NCBI GenBank assembly: GCA_003565815.1
Contig: PXAS01000225.1
Coordinates: 1-11,320 of the forward strand
Length of the DNA: 11,320 nt
Source: PVC group bacterium
GTDB taxonomy: Bacteria > Verrucomicrobiota > Kiritimatiellia > SS1-B-03-39 > UBA6053
Direction of reading: 5' to 3'
The notes beneath the pieces were generated by a model. The model saw only the letters and a program-made list of their open reading frames with translations, made no database searches and was not told where the DNA came from. Both the position numbers and the translations under genes were made by a program. Below are positions 1 through 5,559 of the stretch, in pieces; within the stretch, counting starts at the first letter, position 1, and every line of letters begins with the position of its first letter.

Positions 1-1
1 C

Positions 2-67
2 GATGGGACGCTGGGCGATGGGGAATTATTCGCGTTCAAAGAACTGATAAGTGAGGAGTTTTCTTAA
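2..67 (+). CDS. Possible C-terminal end of a gene cut by the left edge
   Basis: Frame 2 is open from the window edge to a TAA at 65-67 and encodes 21 residues, beginning DGTLGDGELFAFKELISEEF. The two other plus frames close sooner (TGA at 52-54 and at 45-47). The peptide has ordinary composition and is followed at once by a small hairpin, as expected at a gene end. It is too short to identify. It could equally be chance, so this is a weak call that depends on the sequence to the left. Confidence 0.3.
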   Translation, partial: DGTLGDGELFAFKELISEEFS

Positions 68-69
68 GA

Positions 70-86
70 TTTCCGTAACTCGGAAA
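70..86. terminator. Small hairpin after the first stop codon, weak terminator candidate
   Basis: TTTCCG (70-75) pairs perfectly with CGGAAA (81-86) around a TAACT loop, three bases after the TAA at 65-67. There is no T run after it, so a rho-independent terminator is not shown. Confidence 0.3.
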
Positions 87-106
87 ACTGCTTGGTAGTA
101 AAATAC

Positions 107-134
107 CTGTTGCTATATTTCTGTTGCTATATTT
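107..134. repeat. Perfect 14-bp tandem duplication
   Basis: CTGTTGCTATATTT occurs at 107-120 and again at 121-134 with no spacer, and CTG follows as the start of a third unit. It lies in noncoding sequence. A two-copy exact tandem repeat fits recent replication slippage. Confidence 0.85.
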
Positions 135-140
135 CTGAAC

Positions 141-207
141 CTGCCTGGCTGATTGACTCAAGCACCTCACATTGGGTGGTTTCTTTATCCCAAAGGGATA
201 AAACTCG
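141..207. repeat. Dispersed intergenic repeat, copy 1, ending in a perfect hairpin
   Basis: This stretch resembles 5468-5531. Both begin CTGCCTG and share an ATTGGG stretch. The last 28 bases (180-207 and 5504-5531) agree at 26 positions. In this copy TTTATCCC (184-191) and GGGATAAA (195-202) form a perfect 8-bp stem with an AAA loop. The two copies lie in two different spacers. A role in mRNA ends or as a REP-like element is inference. Confidence 0.7.
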
Positions 208-211
208 GCAG

Positions 212-230
212 CCAGGGGCCTCGCCCCTGG
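212..230. repeat. GC-rich hairpin, perfect 8-bp stem
   Basis: CCAGGGGC (212-219) pairs with GCCCCTGG (223-230) around a CTC loop and is followed by ACA. A similar hairpin, CCGGGGG/CCCCCGG followed by ACA, lies at 11195-11214. The A-T pair in this stem is replaced there by G-C, so pairing is kept while the sequence changes. It is a candidate REP-like element. Confidence 0.6.
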
Positions 231-252
231 ACAAAGGGTTCAAGGTCATCCG

Positions 253-274
253 TCATCCTGAAGGGATGAAACTC
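253..274. repeat. Dispersed hairpin repeat, third and diverged copy
   Basis: Positions 253-274 match the hairpin core at 185-206 at 18 of 22 positions and end in the same AAACTC. The stem is kept: the T-A pair 186/200 of copy 1 becomes C-G here (254/268), and one C-G pair becomes T·G (259/263). Only this hairpin core is shared, so copies of the element vary in length. Confidence 0.55.
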
Positions 275-299
275 TTTTCGTGTTTCTGGTAAAGAAGGA

Positions 300-316
300 T
301 AACCCTTTCAGGGTTA
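300..316. repeat. Small perfect hairpin
   Basis: TAACCC (300-305) pairs with GGGTTA (311-316) around TTTCA. It resembles the neighbouring hairpins in size and loop but is not clearly the same sequence. Confidence 0.45.
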
Positions 317-324
317 ATTGGACA

Positions 325-387
325 TTGGATGTTCCTTGTTGGGTGTTGAAGATTGGAAATGGAAAAGATCCAACAAGGAATGTCCAA
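325..387. repeat. Long imperfect inverted repeat (18-bp arms)
   Basis: The arms at 325-342 and 370-387 are complementary at 16 of 18 positions. The two exceptions would form G·T pairs, so as RNA the stem would be continuous over 18 bp with a 27-nt loop. It lies about 75 bp beyond the stop codon of trpF, in the direction of trpF transcription. No T run flanks it. It may be a processing or stability hairpin or a REP-type element. Confidence 0.65.
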
Positions 388-461
388 CACTTTCAATGCC
401 AGAATCGCTGCCGCGACCCGCCGCCATTCATGGCTGACGGGTTGTATTCCCGTGGGGGGCT

Positions 462-1094
462 TCAGGAATGCATCTGTTTGGAGGCTTGCACTGCCGCGTC
501 CACAAATTGGCGCATGGCTTGCGGATCTTTGATGCCGGGTCGGATTTCAATGCCGGAGCTGACGTCCACGCCGTGGGGGCGGACTTCGTGAATGGCCTCG
601 GCCACATTTTCGGGGCGCAGTCCTCCGGCGAGAATGACGCGGTGGCGGGTGCGACGCACGAATTCGGCGGCGCGGGCAGTGTCCACCCGCTTTCCGGTTC
701 CCCCCGGCATGTCGACGGTTCCGCTGTCGATCAACAAGGCCTCGACGGGATATTCCTCAATCCCTTCCGGGCAGCGGTCCAGATGAATGGCTTTCCAGGC
801 CGGGCGTTGCAGGCGCCGGATATACTCCACGTTTTCTTGGCCATGCAATTGGGCCATGTCGAGACCGGCGGCATCGAAAATCCGCCGGACCTCCTCCACG
901 CTTTCGTTCACGAAAATCCCCACTTTCATGACGCCCGCGGGCACGAGAGGCGCCCAGGACGCCACTGGGTCGGCGGAAACCACCCGCGAACTTTGGCGCC
1001 AGAAATTGAAGCCCAGGGCATTCGCCCCCGCGAGAATCGCGGCGCGCACATCCTCTTCCCGGGTGAGGCCACAAAGTTTGACGAAGACGCTCAT
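462..1094 (-). CDS. trpF: Phosphoribosylanthranilate isomerase
   Basis: TrpF performs the Amadori rearrangement of N-(5-phosphoribosyl)anthranilate to CdRP, the third step from chorismate to tryptophan, in the cytoplasm. The 210-residue protein is full length for this (beta/alpha)8 family. Visible marks are KLCGLT near the start with the catalytic Cys8, GANALGFNF at 24-31, VGIFVN at 58-63, QLHG at 82-85, the general-acid Asp123 in LLIDSG, and the phosphate-binding stretches LAGGLRPENV and GVDVSSGIE. The ATG at 1094-1092 overlaps the trpC stop in an ATGA, so translation is probably coupled. It ends with TGA and is the last gene of the prfB-trpC-trpF operon. The rest of the trp pathway is not in the window. 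Identification is secure. Confidence 0.96.
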   Translation of the reverse strand: MSVFVKLCGLTREEDVRAAILAGANALGFNFWRQSSRVVSADPVASWAPLVPAGVMKVGIFVNESVEEVRRIFDAAGLDMAQLHGQENVEYIRRLQRPAWKAIHLDRCPEGIEEYPVEALLIDSGTVDMPGGTGKRVDTARAAEFVRRTRHRVILAGGLRPENVAEAIHEVRPHGVDVSSGIEIRPGIKDPQAMRQFVDAAVQASKQMHS

Positions 1095-1867
1095 CCGCCC
1101 ATCAGGGTTTTTACGGCGCTCGCCAAATCCTTCTGACGCAACAAGTGTTCGCCCACCAAGACGCCATGTACGCCCGCGTCCTGCAATTTGCGGACGTCGT
1201 CCGCGCTTTGGATGCCGCTTTCGCTGATGAGGGTCACGCCGTCGGGTACTTCCGGCAGCAAGGCCAGGGTTTGGTCGAGGCTGGTTTCGAACGTTTTCAG
1301 GTTACGGTTGTTGATGCCGATCAATTCAACCTCCAAGCGCTTGGCCGCCTCCAATTCCGCGGCGTCATGTACTTCGAACAAGACTTCCAATCCGGCGAGT
1401 TTGGCTTCCTGGATCAACCCGGACAACAGCGTTTCCGGCAAAGCGGCGGCGATGAGCAAGACCGCCGAGGCGCCCAGCAAGCGGGCATGCCAGATTTGCC
1501 AGGGATCCACCACAAATTCCTTGTAAAGCATGGGCAAGTCCACGGCGGCGCGCACCTCCCGGAAATGCGCCTCCCCTCCCCCGAAAAATTCCGCGTCCAT
1601 GAGGACGGAAACGGCATGGGCACCCGCCGACGCATAGGCCGAGGCGATTTCAGCCGGGACAAACGGATCGCGGATCACGCCCGCGCTGGGGCTTTTGTGT
1701 TTCACTTCGGCGATCAACCCCATCGGCGCATTGCGCAGCGTTTTGGCAAACGGTTTGGGCGCGGGAGCGCGTAGCGCCTCGTTCTGCAATTCGCCCACCA
1801 ATTTTTCGTGACGGCAATTGCCGATTTCCAAGCGCTTCCTGGAAATGATTTTTTCGAGAATGTTCAT
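1091..1867 (-). CDS. trpC: Indole-3-glycerol phosphate synthase
   Basis: TrpC closes the indole ring, converting CdRP, the TrpF product, to indole-3-glycerol phosphate with loss of CO2 and water. The 258-residue barrel keeps the family's catalytic set: Glu54 and Lys56 in AEVKHKSPS, Lys116 in YKEFVVDP, Glu165 in LFEVHD, Asn186 in GINNRNL, and Glu216-Ser217 in ISESGI. A leading segment at 1-45 matches the usual N-terminal extension. The chosen ATG (1867-1865) shares its A with the prfB stop (TGATG). A GTG one codon earlier (1870-1868) is a possible alternative. There is no strong Shine-Dalgarno sequence, which fits re-initiation after prfB. It is a stand-alone enzyme, not the TrpC-TrpF fusion found in E. 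coli. Confidence 0.96.
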   Translation of the reverse strand: MNILEKIISRKRLEIGNCRHEKLVGELQNEALRAPAPKPFAKTLRNAPMGLIAEVKHKSPSAGVIRDPFVPAEIASAYASAGAHAVSVLMDAEFFGGGEAHFREVRAAVDLPMLYKEFVVDPWQIWHARLLGASAVLLIAAALPETLLSGLIQEAKLAGLEVLFEVHDAAELEAAKRLEVELIGINNRNLKTFETSLDQTLALLPEVPDGVTLISESGIQSADDVRKLQDAGVHGVLVGEHLLRQKDLASAVKTLMGG

Positions 1868-2983
1868 CACGCGTTCTTTCGTTTGTCTTTCAGATAGGCT
1901 TCGATAAACGGCAGAATCTCGCCGTCCAACACCCCTTGGGCGTTGCCGACTTCCTCGTTGGTGCGGTGGTCTTTGACCATGGTGTAGGGTTGCAACACGT
2001 AGGAACGGATCTGGCTGCCCCAGGCAATGGCCCCCTTGGGGTCATAGAATTTTTCAATTTCCTTGCGCTTTTGGTCCATTTCCCATTCGTAAATTTTCGC
2101 GGCCAGGATTTTCATCACCTTGTCGCGGTTGGCGTGTTGGCTGCGTTCGGATTGACATTGCACCACGATGCCCGTGGGGGCGTGGGTGACGCGCACGGCG
2201 GAGTCGGTGGTATTCACGTGCTGTCCGCCGGAGCCGCTGGCCCGGTAGGTGTCCACGCGCAAATCCGCGTCGAGAATTTCAACTTCCACGGTGTCGTCGA
2301 TTTCCGCGACCACATCCACGGCGGTGAACGAGGTATGGCGGCGGCTGGCGGAGTCAAACGGGGAAATGCGCACCAGGCGATGCACCCCCCGTTCCGCCTT
2401 CAACATGCCATAGGCGTAGGGGCCTTCCACGTGGGCGGTAACGCTTTTGATCCCCGCCTCCTCGCCGTCCTGGATGTCGAGAATGGAGAAGGTGAACCCG
2501 TTGCGTTCGCAAAAACGCTGGTACATGCGGTACAAGATGGAGGCCCAATCGCACGATTCGGTGCCGCCCGCGCCCGCGTTGATGGAAAGATAGGCGTTGT
2601 TGGCGTCAAATTTCTCCCCCAGCAGGGATTTCAATTCCATTTCATTGAAGAGTTTCTCCATCTGCTTCATGTTGGAGGAAAGCTCTTTCTCGCCCTGGCG
2701 GATTTGCTCTTCGTCCTCCTCCATCTCCAGGAGTTCCACCATGACGGAGCAGTCCTCCAGCAATGACGCCAAGCGGTCAAAGGGATCGGTGACCGACTTG
2801 ATGGCATTGGTTTCGGCGATCACCTGCCGGGCCGCATGCTGGTCATCCCAAAAATTCGGAGAGGCGGATTTCTCCTCGAGGGCTTTCAGTTGGGTTTTCC
2901 GTGAGGCGACGTCAAAGATACCCCCGCATCTCTTCCAACTTGTCCCGCCATTCTTTCAATTGTGTTTCAACGTTTTCTTGCAT
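1867..2983 (-). CDS. prfB: Peptide chain release factor 2, made by programmed +1 frameshift
   Basis: RF2 recognises UGA and UAA in the ribosomal A site and triggers peptide release. Translation starts at ATG 2983-2981, seven bases after AGGAG (2995-2991). It runs 23 codons to an in-frame TGA (2914-2912) and continues in the +1 frame to the TGA at 1869-1867, giving about 371 residues against 365 in E. coli. The shifted frame joins smoothly: it resumes DVASRKTQLKALEE and includes the conserved NFWDD. Family marks are the codon-recognition tripeptide SPF in VRISPFDSASRRHTSF, the peptidyl-transferase GGQ in SGSGGQHVN, and GSQIRSYV near the C terminus. A gene call starting at ATG 2823 would lose the first 53 residues and miss the shift. 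The gene overlaps trpC downstream. Confidence 0.97.
2911..2925 (-). promoter_or_regulatory. RF2 programmed +1 frameshift site
   Basis: Read on the minus strand the site is GGGGGTATCTTTGAC. It has an internal Shine-Dalgarno-like GGGGG (2925-2921), a three-base spacer, the slippery CTT (2917-2915), the TGA stop and a following C. It matches, from memory, the E. coli prfB core at all 15 bases. In known systems low RF2 makes ribosomes pause at the poorly terminated UGA-C, and the CUU-decoding tRNA slips to UUU. The shift frequency therefore reports RF2 level. Confidence 0.97.
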
Positions 2984-3192
2984 AATCAGGCTCCTGTGAA
3001 GGTGCGCAGGGATACCCGATTTCCCCGGACATTGCAAGCGGAGTTTGCAAACCTTGACATTCCTCAAAATCCAAGCAAATTAGCGGAGTCTTTTGGCTGA
3101 AAATGAAACCTAACCCTGATTCCTTGGGATTTTTGCATTGAATTCGCACGATCCCAGGGATTGAGGATGAAATCAACGAAGGAAGGAAATGT
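2984..3192. promoter_or_regulatory. Divergent promoter region between prfB and the mutase
   Basis: This 209-bp spacer must hold promoters for both directions. On the plus strand a perfect -35 box TTGACA lies at 3054-3059, but the bases 16-18 nt downstream (around AAATTA) are a poor -10, so the promoter is only a candidate. Next to it is the perfect 10-bp palindrome GTTTGCAAAC (3043-3052), a possible operator. No convincing prfB promoter was found by eye on the minus strand. A strong ribosome binding site GGAAGG (3181-3186) serves the mutase. Confidence 0.4.
3121..3160 (+). other. Leader hairpin upstream of the mutase
   Basis: TCCTTGGGAT (3121-3130) pairs with ATCCCAGGGA (3151-3160): nine Watson-Crick pairs and one G·T, with a 20-base loop. 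It ends 20 bases before the GGAAGG ribosome binding site. There is no T run, so it is not a simple terminator. It could be a protein-binding or mRNA-stabilising leader element. On the other strand it would lie far upstream of prfB. Confidence 0.5.
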
Positions 3193-4509
3193 ATGAGTAT
3201 TTTCAAAGCGTATGACATTCGCGGGATCGTGGGCACGGAATTGGATGAGAGTTTGGCCCGGGGCATCGGGCGCGGCTTTGCCACGTTGCTTTCCCCAACC
3301 ACGGTGGTGATCGGGCGGGACATGCGGCCGCACTCCGCGGCCCTCGCCCGGGCCCTGACGGAAGGCCTGACCCTCCAAGGGGTCAACGTCGTGGACATCG
3401 GCATGGTCAGCACCCCCATGTGCTATTTCGCCAACGGACATTTGGAGGCGGACGCGTCCATTATCATCACCGCCAGTCACAACCCCGGGGAGTACAACGG
3501 TTTCAAATTGTGCCGGGCGAACGCCGTGCCCATCAGCGGGGCCACGGGCATCCAGGAGCTGGAACAAATCGTTCTGGCGGAAAAATTCGCCCCGTTGCCG
3601 GATTCCCCCGGCATCCGCACCGAATATGACATTGGCGCGGAATATCGGGCCCATATCCGCCAATTCGCGGACATCAAGCGCCCCTTGAAAATCGCGGTGG
3701 ATTACGCGAACGCCATGGGCATTGCCGAAGGGGAAGTGTTGAAAGGCCTGATCGACATTGATCCGCTGTTCGATGAATATGACGGCAGCTTTCCCAACCA
3801 CGAGGCCAACCCGCTCGTGCCCGAAACCTATGAAAGCCTGACGAAATTTGTTCGGCAGGGCGAGTATGATTTTGGCATCGCCTTCGATGGAGACGCGGAC
3901 CGGGTGGGTTTCGTGGATGAACACGGCGAAATCATCAGCATGGATATGATCACCGCCCTGATCGCCCGGGCCTTGCTGGAAAAAGAGAAAGGGGTGGTCT
4001 TTTACGATCTTCGTTCCAGCAAAGCGGTCAAAGAATTGATTGAAGAAAACGGGGGCGAGGCCCGCATGTGCCGGGTGGGCCACGCCTTCATCAAGCAACA
4101 AATGCGCGAAGCCAACGCCGTATTCGCGGGAGAACTCTCCGGGCACTATTACTTCCGGGAAAATTTCTTCACGGAAAGCGCCGGCCTTGCGGTCCTTTAC
4201 ATCGCCAATTTGGTCAGCCAAAGTGACAAAACCCTGAGCGAACTGGTCCAACCCATTCGGAAATATGTGGCCAGCGGCGAAATCAACTCCAAAGTGGATC
4301 ATCCCGAGGCCGTGTTTGAAAAAATACGGGAAGAATACTCGGACGCCCATATATTCGAATTGGACGGGCTCAGCGTGGAGTATCCGGACTGGTGGTTCAA
4401 CGTGCGCATGTCCAATACCGAGCCACTTTGCCGGCTGAACTTGGAAGCGCCCACCCAAGCGGAAATGGCGGAAAAACGGGACAAGGGGTTGGCCCTCCTA
4501 CAAATGTAG
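3193..4509 (+). CDS. Phosphomannomutase / phosphoglucomutase
   Basis: This enzyme interconverts hexose 1- and 6-phosphates through a phosphoserine and so supplies precursors for sugar nucleotides. The 438 residues match the four-domain alpha-D-phosphohexomutase family of the AlgC/ManB type. All active-site loops are present in order: the phosphoserine loop TASHNP with Ser95, the Mg-binding DGDADR at 232-237, the sugar-binding GELSGH at 313-318, and the phosphate-binding SNTEP at 407-411. GRDMRPHS at 41-48 is another family mark. The GELSGH loop and overall length suggest AlgC-like dual mannose/glucose use rather than GlmM, whose sugar loop differs; exact specificity is inference. The start is supported by GGAAGG six bases before the ATG. 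The gene diverges from prfB and is followed after 56 bp by a lipoprotein gene on the same strand. Confidence 0.92.
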   Translation: MSIFKAYDIRGIVGTELDESLARGIGRGFATLLSPTTVVIGRDMRPHSAALARALTEGLTLQGVNVVDIGMVSTPMCYFANGHLEADASIIITASHNPGEYNGFKLCRANAVPISGATGIQELEQIVLAEKFAPLPDSPGIRTEYDIGAEYRAHIRQFADIKRPLKIAVDYANAMGIAEGEVLKGLIDIDPLFDEYDGSFPNHEANPLVPETYESLTKFVRQGEYDFGIAFDGDADRVGFVDEHGEIISMDMITALIARALLEKEKGVVFYDLRSSKAVKELIEENGGEARMCRVGHAFIKQQMREANAVFAGELSGHYYFRENFFTESAGLAVLYIANLVSQSDKTLSELVQPIRKYVASGEINSKVDHPEAVFEKIREEYSDAHIFELDGLSVEYPDWWFNVRMSNTEPLCRLNLEAPTQAEMAEKRDKGLALLQM

Positions 4510-4565
4510 TTGCAGTTTTCGCTGAACGGTATAAAAGCGATCCTGTTTTATCACAGGAGAAACCC

Positions 4566-5207
4566 ATGCAACACATGTTGAAACGATTCCTTTTATCCCT
4601 TTTTGTTCCGCTGATGGTTTTGACCTTCACCGGATGCAATGGAAGCAGTGACGACGGACCCAAAGGGCCCATCACCGTGCTCGCCATGGGCGATAGCAAC
4701 ACCCGCGGCTTTCAGTACCCGGGCGTGGGCCCGTGGACCGGTCATCTCCGCGCCATGGAACCCGAATGGCAGGTCATCAATTCCTCGGTCAATGGGGAAA
4801 GAGCCGCGGGCGGTCGCGCCCGCCTGAGTGGCCAACTGAACCGCCACAATCCCGATGTGGTGGTCATCATGTACGGCGCAAACAATGCCATCCACGGAAA
4901 TATCGGCGCGTTTGAGAATGATATCCGGGCCATGATCAATGAAGTCAGGTCCAAAGAAGCCATTCCGGTTCTGGCCAACGTCCTGCCCATGACCCAGGGA
5001 CGGGTGATTTTTCAGGGAACCGTGGACAATGTAAACCTCATCCTGGCGAATTTGGCAAGAGAGGAAAAGGTGGTTCTGGTGGATTTGGCCCGCGAATTTC
5101 GAGGCGATGCCGCCACGGAGCGCTTTCCCGATGGATTACATCCTGATGAGGACGGCAATCGCATCATCGCCGCGGCCGTGCGGGAGCGCATCCGGAAAGC
5201 CTTTTAG
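4566..5207 (+). CDS. SGNH/GDSL-family hydrolase, predicted lipoprotein
   Basis: The 213-residue protein starts at ATG 4566, six bases after AGGAG (4555-4559). An in-frame extension upstream only overlaps the mutase end. Residues 1-24 look like a lipoprotein signal: basic MLKR, a hydrophobic run, then FTGC with the lipidated Cys24. Phe at -3 is less usual than Leu. The mature part has the SGNH blocks: GDSN with nucleophile Ser44, block II Gly79 in VNGER, block III GANN with Asn106, and DGLHPD with Asp189 and His192. Such enzymes are small esterases, arylesterases, or acetylesterases of carbohydrates and peptidoglycan. The substrate cannot be read from sequence. Its place behind a sugar-phosphate mutase makes an envelope polysaccharide substrate possible. 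TATAAA at 4530-4535 could be a -10, but no good -35 is spaced correctly. Confidence 0.88.
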   Translation: MQHMLKRFLLSLFVPLMVLTFTGCNGSSDDGPKGPITVLAMGDSNTRGFQYPGVGPWTGHLRAMEPEWQVINSSVNGERAAGGRARLSGQLNRHNPDVVVIMYGANNAIHGNIGAFENDIRAMINEVRSKEAIPVLANVLPMTQGRVIFQGTVDNVNLILANLAREEKVVLVDLAREFRGDAATERFPDGLHPDEDGNRIIAAAVRERIRKAF

Positions 5208-5208
5208 A

Positions 5209-5225
5209 GTCTTCCAGAGGAAGAT
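5209..5225 (+). terminator. Hairpin just after the SGNH gene, weak terminator candidate
   Basis: TCTTCC (5210-5215) pairs with GGAAGA (5219-5224) with an AGA loop, and a G·T pair extends it to 5209/5225. It starts two bases after the TAG stop. No T run follows on the plus strand, so intrinsic termination is doubtful. Confidence 0.35.
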
Positions 5226-5293
5226 GATACAAAAAAGGGTGTATGTTTCTGCTTATGCAGATATTTGCAATGACGTGGAGAATAGATTTTTGT

Positions 5294-5456
5294 CCTGCGG
5301 ATGCTTCGCCGTCCCGCGGATCGTTTTTTGGAAGAAAACCCCGCGACTCCTTTGCCGCCGTAGCCTTGGCGAAGGCGCATGGCCATGTCAGCCAACAAAT
5401 ATTTTATTCTTGGGTTATTCCGATTCGCATCCGCAGTTCGGCGGAGCATCCGCAGG
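5294..5456. repeat. 163-bp segment bounded by 18-bp inverted repeats
   Basis: The left end (5294-5311) and the reverse complement of the right end (5439-5456) agree at 17 of 18 bases; the exception would be a G·T pair. The ten bases GCATCCGCAG are also present directly at 5427-5436, so the right side carries two direct copies 19 bp apart. Inside, GCCTT (5363-5367) and AAGGC (5372-5376) form a small hairpin within a GCCGCCGTAGCCTTGGCGAAGG-like stretch that resembles short repeats common in some environmental genomes (recalled, not checked). No coding frame is convincing. It could be a MITE-like or REP-like element or a folded RNA end. Confidence 0.6.
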
Positions 5457-5467
5457 TTTATTCCCAT

Positions 5468-5531
5468 CTGCCTGACTGACTCCACCATCGCTCATTGGGG
5501 TCATTTCTTTATTCCAAAGGGATAAAATTCG
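5468..5531. repeat. Dispersed intergenic repeat, copy 2, ending in a hairpin
   Basis: It matches 141-207 with small gaps in the first half and 26 of 28 identical bases in the last part. The hairpin is TTTATTCC (5508-5515), AAA, GGGATAAA (5519-5526), with one T·G pair in place of C-G. It lies 30 bp beyond the DUF1015 stop, on the 3' side of that gene. Confidence 0.7.
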
Positions 5532-5559
5532 ATTCCCAATTCATTTCACGAGCCAAGTA

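Larger units (their letters stand above)
68..461. other. Noncoding spacer rich in hairpins and repeats
   Basis: No credible gene is seen here. Open frames on both strands are short, have no ribosome binding site and run across hairpins. The spacer holds, in order: a hairpin at 70-86, a 14-bp tandem duplication at 107-134, a dispersed repeat ending in a hairpin at 180-207, a GC-rich hairpin at 212-230, a related hairpin at 253-269, a hairpin at 300-316 and a long imperfect inverted repeat at 325-387. If the 1-67 frame is a real gene end, the spacer lies between convergent genes. Confidence 0.7.
5208..5559. other. Noncoding spacer between convergent genes
   Basis: About 350 bp separate the SGNH gene (plus) from the DUF1015 gene (minus), and both read toward it. 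No supported gene is present. It carries the hairpin at 5209-5225, a 163-bp segment with inverted ends (5294-5456) and copy 2 of the dispersed hairpin repeat (5468-5531). Short open frames on both strands are read-throughs of these repeats. Confidence 0.75.

Noticed and set aside
141..387. CRISPR array in the hairpin cluster
   Set aside because: Units differ in sequence and spacing and there is no regular repeat-spacer pattern; no cas genes are present. The Cas4-like nuclease stands alone.
92..591. Two short plus-strand frames in the left spacer
   Set aside because: Both cross hairpin repeats, and the second runs into trpF on the opposite strand. The peptides look like repeat translation.
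1936..2766. Long plus-strand open frame opposite prfB (276 codons)
   Set aside because: It is antisense to a certain RF2 gene, is rich in Gly, His and Val from mirrored codons, and has no ribosome binding site.
3064..4458. 464-codon minus-strand frame opposite the mutase
   Set aside because: The plus strand encodes all motifs of the phosphohexomutase family. The antisense product is compositionally odd and runs into the promoter spacer.
5204..5488. Small frames in the spacer after the SGNH gene, including one with an RLRQGYGG stretch
   Set aside because: They are read-throughs of the GCCGCCGTAGCC-type repeat and the inverted ends. No ribosome binding sites are present and the peptides are repeat-derived.
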